DNA from: Ruminococcaceae bacterium FB2012
GTDB lineage: Bacteria > Bacillota > Clostridia > Oscillospirales > Ruminococcaceae
Assembly (NCBI GenBank): GCA_900104495.1
Contig: FMXS01000003.1
Location: forward strand, 434,001-498,000
Direction: 5' to 3'
DNA length: 64,000 nucleotides
Shown: positions 59,812-64,000 of the stretch, one piece after another
Layout: every line of letters starts with the position of its first letter
Numbering within the stretch: position 1 is the stretch's first letter
Translations under genes and position numbers: made by a program
The notes under the pieces: model-generated
What the model was told of the DNA's origin: nothing
The model's input: the letters and a program-made list of their open reading frames with translations, nothing else
Database searches by the model: none

Positions 59812-59841
59812 TTGACGTCTGCCGCCCGGATGTGCTATAAT
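59812..59841 (+). promoter_or_regulatory. Promoter of the ArsC-like gene
   Basis: TTGACG, 18 bases, TATAAT. Confidence 0.82.
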
Positions 59842-59872
59842 GTATGAAAGCCAAAGCGAAAGGACTGACAGT

Positions 59873-60214
59873 ATGAACATACAGATCTTCGGCACGAAAA
59901 AAAGCCAGGACACAAAAAAGGCCGAGCGGTTTTTCAAGGAGCGCGGGATAAAGTTCCAGTCGGTGGACTTAGCGGAAAAAGGCCTCAGCAGGCGGGAGCT
60001 TGAATCGGTGATACGGGCGGCGGGTCCGCTGGATACGCTGCTGGACGAAAAATGCCGGGATCAGGACGCTCTGCTGCTGATAAAGTATCTCTCCGAGGGG
60101 GACAGGTTCGCAAAGGTGCTGGAAACCCCCACGGTGCTGCGACAGCCCATCGTCCGCAACGGACAGCAGGCAACAGTGGGCTATCAGCCGGAGGTCTGGA
60201 AGAAGTGGGAATAA
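59873..60214 (+). CDS. ArsC/Spx-like thioredoxin-fold protein lacking the catalytic cysteine
   Basis: A 113-residue member of the ArsC/Spx family (MNIQIFGTKKSQDTKKAERFFKERGIKFQ). In active enzymes the start is YGxxxCxxxKKA; here the Cys position is Ser (GTKKSQDTKKA), so arsenate or disulfide chemistry through that Cys is not possible. The rest is intact, with DLAEKGLSRRELESVI and the conserved ETPTVLRQPIVRNG loop. ATG 59873 follows AAAGGACTGACAGT. It may be a redox-inactive adaptor, possibly Spx-like in binding RNA polymerase; this is a guess. Confidence 0.85.
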   Translation: MNIQIFGTKKSQDTKKAERFFKERGIKFQSVDLAEKGLSRRELESVIRAAGPLDTLLDEKCRDQDALLLIKYLSEGDRFAKVLETPTVLRQPIVRNGQQATVGYQPEVWKKWE

Positions 60215-60272
60215 ATTGTGCATAATGCATTGAAAAATCCTTCACCTTTTTCCAAAATCTAAAATATCACTA

Positions 60273-60301
60273 TTGAAAAAACTCCGTCAAGGTTGTATAA
60301 T
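60273..60301 (+). promoter_or_regulatory. Promoter of asnB
   Basis: TTGAAA, 17 bases, TATAAT, about 75 bases before the ATG. Confidence 0.85.
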
Positions 60302-60375
60302 ATGTATGTAAAGTCGGCAATGGGGTCGCTTTTATGAATTTTGTGCAGGCTCATCCTGCATGGGAGGTAATTTTT

Positions 60376-62208
60376 ATGTGCGGCATTGTCGGCTTCACAA
60401 ACACTCGGAACGTAACGGACCCTGAGTCCGTAGTCAAAAAAATGACGGACCGCATCGTCCACCGGGGGCCCGATTCGGAGGGCTCTTATGTGGATGACAG
60501 CATCGCCATGGGCTTCCGCAGACTGTCCATCATCGACCTGTCGGAAAAGGGCAGCCAGCCTATCTTCAACGAGGACGGCTCCGTGGTCATCACATTCAAC
60601 GGCGAGATCTACAACTACCGCGAGCTCAAAGAGGAGCTTATCGCGGCGGGGCATACTTTCTCCTCCGGCACCGACACCGAAGTGCTGGTCCACGGCTGGG
60701 AGCAGTGGGGCAGGGATATGCTCGTAAAGCTCCGGGGGATGTTCGCCTTTGTCATCTGGGACAAAAACACCCGCACCGTTTTCGGAGCGCGGGATTTCTT
60801 CGGCATCAAGCCGCTTTATTACGCAAAAATGGGCAGCACTCTGATGTGGGGCAGCGAGATCAAGAGCTTTCTTGACCACCCCCATTTCAAGAAGGAGCTG
60901 AACACCGACGCATTGGAGAGCTATCTTTCCTTCCAGTATTCCGTGACGGAGGAGACCTTTTTCAAGAATGTGTTCAGGCTTCCCGCGGCGCACTGCTTCA
61001 CCTTCAAAGACGGCAAAATGACCGTCGAGCGCTGGTGGGAGATAAAATTCGATTCCGACGAGGGCCCGGACCTGGAGCAGTGGGTCAACAGCATCTCCGA
61101 CACCTTCAAGGACTCCGTTCGGGCGCACAAGATCGCGGACGTTGAGGTGGGCTCCTTCCTTTCTTCGGGAGTGGATTCCAGCTTCGCCGCCGCTGTTGCC
61201 AACGTGGACAAGACCTTCACCGTGGGATTCGGCGAGGATGAAAAATACAACGAGATCGGCTACGCGAAGGAGTTCTCCAAGTACATCGGCAAGGAGAATT
61301 TCTCTCACGTCATCACCCCGGAGGAATTCTGGGGCAGCTTTGCAAAGATACAGTACCACATGGACGAACCCCTTGCGGACCCTGCGGCGGCGGCACTGTT
61401 TTTCGTCTGCCGACTGGCAGCCGAGCAGGTAAAGGTGGTCCTCAGCGGAGAGGGCGCCGACGAGATCTTCGGCGGCTACAACATCTACCACAACCCCGCC
61501 GACATGGCAAAATACAACAAAGTCCCGAAGCCCATACGCAAGGCTCTGGGAGCCATAGCGCAGAAGCTGCCGAAAAAGCACGGCGTAAACTTCCTTATCC
61601 GGGGCTCGCAGAGCCTCCAGGAGCGCTTCATCGGCAACGCCTACATCTTCACGGAAAAAGAGCGCAAGGCGATACTGAAAATAAAGACCAATGCTCCCGC
61701 GCCCTCGGCGATCACCAAGCCTTTTTACGACAAGTGCCGCAATAACGACGAAGTCACGCAGATGCAGTATCTTGATCTCCACCTTTGGATGACGGGAGAC
61801 ATCCTGCTGAAAGCCGACAAGATGAGCATGGCTCACTCGCTGGAGCTTCGGGTGCCCTTCCTTGACAAAGAAGTCATGGCGCTGGCGGAGAAGATACCCA
61901 CCCGTTACCGTGTGACCAAGGACGAAACGAAGTACGCCATGCGCATCGCGGCGCTGGCGGCCTGTCCTCCCCGGACGGCGAAGAAGGACAAGCTGGGCTT
62001 CCCCGTACCTATCCGCGTATGGCTGAAAGAGGACAAGTACTACAATTATGTGAAGAAATACTTCACCTCAGAGACGGCGGAGAAATACTTCAACACCAAG
62101 GAGTTGGTAAAGCTGCTGGACGTACACCGTTCGGGGAGCTACGACTGGTCGAGAAAGATATGGACGGTATTCACCTTCCTGGTTTGGCATGAGGTGTATT
62201 TTTCGTAA
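60376..62208 (+). CDS. asnB: Asparagine synthase (glutamine-hydrolysing)
   Basis: Uses glutamine and ATP to convert aspartate to asparagine. The roughly 610-residue protein begins with the glutaminase nucleophile Cys2 (MCGIVGFTNTRN) and has RGPDSEGSYV, FNGEIYNYRELKEEL and ARDFFGIKPLYYA in the N-terminal domain, then the synthetase with the PP-loop SFLSSGVDSSFAAA, VVLSGEGADEIFGGYNIY and HSLELRVPFLDKEVM. ATG 60376 follows GGGAGGTAATTTTT. The length and end are typical. A fragment of the dispersed repeat lies after its stop. Confidence 0.94.
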   Translation: MCGIVGFTNTRNVTDPESVVKKMTDRIVHRGPDSEGSYVDDSIAMGFRRLSIIDLSEKGSQPIFNEDGSVVITFNGEIYNYRELKEELIAAGHTFSSGTDTEVLVHGWEQWGRDMLVKLRGMFAFVIWDKNTRTVFGARDFFGIKPLYYAKMGSTLMWGSEIKSFLDHPHFKKELNTDALESYLSFQYSVTEETFFKNVFRLPAAHCFTFKDGKMTVERWWEIKFDSDEGPDLEQWVNSISDTFKDSVRAHKIADVEVGSFLSSGVDSSFAAAVANVDKTFTVGFGEDEKYNEIGYAKEFSKYIGKENFSHVITPEEFWGSFAKIQYHMDEPLADPAAAALFFVCRLAAEQVKVVLSGEGADEIFGGYNIYHNPADMAKYNKVPKPIRKALGAIAQKLPKKHGVNFLIRGSQSLQERFIGNAYIFTEKERKAILKIKTNAPAPSAITKPFYDKCRNNDEVTQMQYLDLHLWMTGDILLKADKMSMAHSLELRVPFLDKEVMALAEKIPTRYRVTKDETKYAMRIAALAACPPRTAKKDKLGFPVPIRVWLKEDKYYNYVKKYFTSETAEKYFNTKELVKLLDVHRSGSYDWSRKIWTVFTFLVWHEVYFS

Positions 62209-62212
62209 GCAA

Positions 62213-62330
62213 ACGAACAGCTTTGCTCAAATGCGGTTCAGCAGACCCGGAACCCAACTAAGCACGTCGAGGGACGGAAAGACGCTCGTCCGCTTCGCGG
62301 TTTGATTTGTTGCCTTGTACTTTAATCCGA
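62213..62330 (-). repeat. Fragment of the dispersed element after asnB
   Basis: GCTTTGCTCAAATG, CCCGGAACCCAACTAAG and GGACGGAAAGACGCTCGTCCGCTTCGCGG match part of copy E (about 37330-37400) in inverted orientation relative to asnB. It lacks the terminator module. It makes up the leader of queF; no preQ1 riboswitch could be recognised. Confidence 0.6.
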
Positions 62331-62354
62331 GAAAGATCTGAAAGGAGCATCCCC

Positions 62355-62849
62355 ATGAACGGCAGGACCGAAAATGAAAAAGGCAGCATCACGCTGCTGG
62401 GAAATAAAACCGTGTATTCCACCGACTATGCACCCGAGGTGCTGGAAACTTTCCCAAATAAACACCCCGACCGGGACTACTTCGTGAAGTTCAACTGCCC
62501 CGAATTCACCAGCCTTTGCCCTATCACCGGACAGCCGGATTTCGCGTCTATTTATATCTCCTACGTCCCCGCCGAAAAAATGGTGGAAAGCAAGTCGCTG
62601 AAACTCTATCTGTTCAGTTTCCGCAACCACGGCGATTTCCACGAGGACTGCGTGAATATCATCATGAACGACCTTATAAAACTCATGGAGCCCAAATATA
62701 TCGAGGTCTGGGGGAAATTCCTCCCCCGGGGAGGCATCTCCATTGACCCCTACTGTAACTACGGCGCCCCCGGCACCAAATGGGAACAGGTGGCCTGGGA
62801 CCGCCTTACCCACCACGACCTTTACCCCGAAGAGGTAAACAACAGATAA
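62355..62849 (+). CDS. queF: PreQ1 reductase QueF
   Basis: NADPH-dependent 7-cyano-7-deazaguanine reductase of queuosine synthesis. The 164-residue protein is the short (unimodular) type. The active site is CPEFTSLCPITGQPDFA (catalytic Cys in the E-F-T-S-x-C-P motif, Asp in QPDFA), followed by KMVESKSLKLYLFSFRNHGDFHEDCVN, the QueF signature ESKSLKLY with catalytic His and Glu downstream. ATG 62355 follows AAGGAGCATCCCC. The other queuosine genes are not in the window. Confidence 0.95.
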   Translation: MNGRTENEKGSITLLGNKTVYSTDYAPEVLETFPNKHPDRDYFVKFNCPEFTSLCPITGQPDFASIYISYVPAEKMVESKSLKLYLFSFRNHGDFHEDCVNIIMNDLIKLMEPKYIEVWGKFLPRGGISIDPYCNYGAPGTKWEQVAWDRLTHHDLYPEEVNNR

Positions 62850-62917
62850 CGCTTTCGTTTTCTTCCGCCGGATCCGGCGGAAATTTTCTATTGATTCAGA
62901 GTGAGGTGAATATATCC

Positions 62918-63496
62918 GTGCTTGAAAAAGAAGTTAAGCTCCTGCTCACCGAAGAGGAGTATCTGCTGCTCGAAAGGTCCTTCGATTTTTCCTCGGAGGT
63001 CGTGCAGAAGAATAATTATTACCGCAGCGCCGTCTGCGCGGAGAAAAGGATCTCCGTCCGGATAAGAGAGGTCACCGGGAAAAAACTGCTCCAGATAAAA
63101 AAGCCCGTCAGCAGGGAGGATGCTCCCGCCGAGGAGGGCTCTCTTATGGTGCGTGAGGAGATCGAGCGCGAGCTTGACAGCGTGCCGCATATCATCCCCG
63201 CGGAGCTGATGAAAGAGGTCTGCGGAGTTGAGGATGACGCCTTGTTTATCGGCGCCCTTACCACCAAGCGTATGCTCTGCTATGATTTTGAAAATGTGGA
63301 GCTGGCCCTTGACCGCAACGAGTACCTCGGCACCGTGGATTACGAGCTGGAGGCCGAATACACCGGGGAATATCCCGCAGGGCTGATCGCACGGATCGCC
63401 GCCCTCGGCATCACCACCGACCGTCCCGCGGAGGGGAAATACTCCCGCTTCTGCCGCAGGCTCGCGGAGGTCTCGGATTACGGCACTACTTCCTGA
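62918..63496 (+). CDS. CYTH domain (triphosphate tunnel) protein
   Basis: The CYTH fold hydrolyses or binds tripolyphosphate-containing substrates such as thiamine triphosphate. The 192-residue protein begins with the E-x-E-x-K motif (VLEKEVKLLL), has RISVRIREVTGKKLLQIKKPV (basic tunnel Arg/Lys), ALTTKRMLCYDFENVELALDRNEYLG and DYELEAEY (acidic metal residues). The start is a GTG at 62918 chosen because the E-x-E-x-K strand directly follows and GAGGTG lies ten bases before it; a longer frame upstream overlaps queF. The 3' end overlaps a convergent gene by 11 bases. The substrate is unknown. Confidence 0.88.
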   Translation: MLEKEVKLLLTEEEYLLLERSFDFSSEVVQKNNYYRSAVCAEKRISVRIREVTGKKLLQIKKPVSREDAPAEEGSLMVREEIERELDSVPHIIPAELMKEVCGVEDDALFIGALTTKRMLCYDFENVELALDRNEYLGTVDYELEAEYTGEYPAGLIARIAALGITTDRPAEGKYSRFCRRLAEVSDYGTTS

Positions 63497-63998
63497 AAGC
63501 CGCATTCGGGGACTCCTTTCGGATAAGGTCGAGAAAGGCCTGCTTGTCCGACAGGGAAGAGGTCCGCACGAACCAGCCTCTTGCACTGCCGGCCTCCGAT
63601 CTTGAACAGAGGAAAAGGAACTCCGGCTTGTCGTAGACCGCGATAAGGCTGTTGTAGGCGTATATCCCCGTACCCCGGCCGCGGTCGAAGAAGATGAAAC
63701 GCTCCCGTCCGAAGAAATAACGTTCATCGGTGCCGCTGAGACCTTTTTCCCGCCTTTTTTCAAGGACCTCTCTTACCACCCTTTTCGGGCGGAAGATATT
63801 CAGGAAAAGCAGATACATCCCGATGACGATGGGCGGGAGTATCCTCAGAAGCAGCAGCTTCCCTCCCCGGATGATGCCCACGACGCAGACCGCGATGATG
63901 AAAACGATCAGCGCGGCGCGTTCCGCAAGACGGCGGCGCTCGCGGGCAGTATATGTTTCTTTGGCAAACTCTTCCTCCGACACGATATTCTCACCGTA
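63486..63998 (-). CDS. YcxB-like membrane protein, 5' partial
   Basis: At least 165 residues, with two hydrophobic helices (ALIVFIIAVCVVGII and LLLRILPPIVIGMYLLF) and a C-terminal beta domain (RYFFGRERFIFFDRGRGTGIYAYNSLIAVYDKPEFLFLCSR) similar to the YcxB-like domain of unknown function. The reading frame is open to the right edge; a GTG at 63983 is possible, but no ribosome site is seen, so the gene probably starts outside. The stop overlaps the convergent CYTH gene by 11 bases. Confidence 0.7.
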   Translation of the reverse strand, partial: YGENIVSEEEFAKETYTARERRRLAERAALIVFIIAVCVVGIIRGGKLLLLRILPPIVIGMYLLFLNIFRPKRVVREVLEKRREKGLSGTDERYFFGRERFIFFDRGRGTGIYAYNSLIAVYDKPEFLFLCSRSEAGSARGWFVRTSSLSDKQAFLDLIRKESPNAAFRK

Positions 63999-64000
63999 GA

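Noticed and set aside
60215..60375. T-box or amino-acid riboswitch before asnB
   Set aside because: The leader from the promoter to the ATG is about 75 bases, too short for a T-box, and no specifier or antiterminator motif was seen.
62213..62354. PreQ1 riboswitch before queF
   Set aside because: No preQ1-I or preQ1-II core could be recognised; the leader is made of a repeat fragment.

Overview
The window looks like chromosomal DNA of a GC-rich, spore-pathway-bearing Firmicute of the Ruminococcus/Oscillospirales type. The evidence is a Spo0A and SpoIVB pair, a type I dockerin on a leucine-rich-repeat surface protein, a GH74 xyloglucanase lipoprotein, pyruvate:ferredoxin oxidoreductase (strict-anaerobe metabolism), strong AGGAGG ribosome binding sites, and sigma-A promoters of the TTGACA-N17-TATAAT type. 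No rRNA, tRNA, transposase or plasmid genes were seen.

Layout. 1-9.6 kb: two tandem hybrid histidine kinases, the second carrying a C-terminal DegV/FakB fatty-acid-binding domain, then a TetR-family regulator and a fakB-fakA-plsY operon that activates exogenous fatty acids and feeds them to phospholipid synthesis. 9.9-16.2 kb: peptidase T, a convergent MBOAT/DHHW surface-polymer O-acetylation pair behind a palindromic operator, and a small membrane protein. 16.4-20.6 kb: spoIVB, spo0A, then an isolated holin/GH25-lysozyme cassette. 20.7-23.9 kb: a HAD phosphatase and an ECF sigma / zinc anti-sigma / DUF4097 lipoprotein operon with tandem sigma-A and ECF-type promoters. 23.9-33.0 kb: a complete, AT-richer type I-C CRISPR-Cas system (cas3-cas5c-cas8c-cas7-cas4-cas1-cas2 and a 17-repeat array, all read on the minus strand). 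33.3-50.3 kb: nifJ, an aquaporin, a GH25 plus seven-FnIII cell-wall protein, a BspA-LRR-dockerin protein, GH74 and YfhO. 50.4-64 kb: a NUDIX hydrolase, acyl-CoA synthetase, the minus-strand cluster alr-orphan-recQ-radC-MIF, a 45-residue Cys-rich membrane microprotein, an ArsC-like protein, asnB, queF, a CYTH protein and the edge of another membrane protein.

Two signals go beyond ordinary annotation. First, the kinase-receiver-DegV fusion next to the Fak/PlsY operon reads as a candidate sensor of free or bound fatty acid coupled to phosphorelay. Second, a dispersed family of roughly 300-600 bp intergenic elements (five large copies plus fragments) lies immediately downstream of stop codons. 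Every large copy is on the same strand as the gene it follows. The copies carry a nested hairpin that is itself an intrinsic terminator (degenerate in one copy), plus small hairpins whose two arms vary together. One copy has been captured as the C-terminus of PepT. The first and last genes run off the window and are partial.
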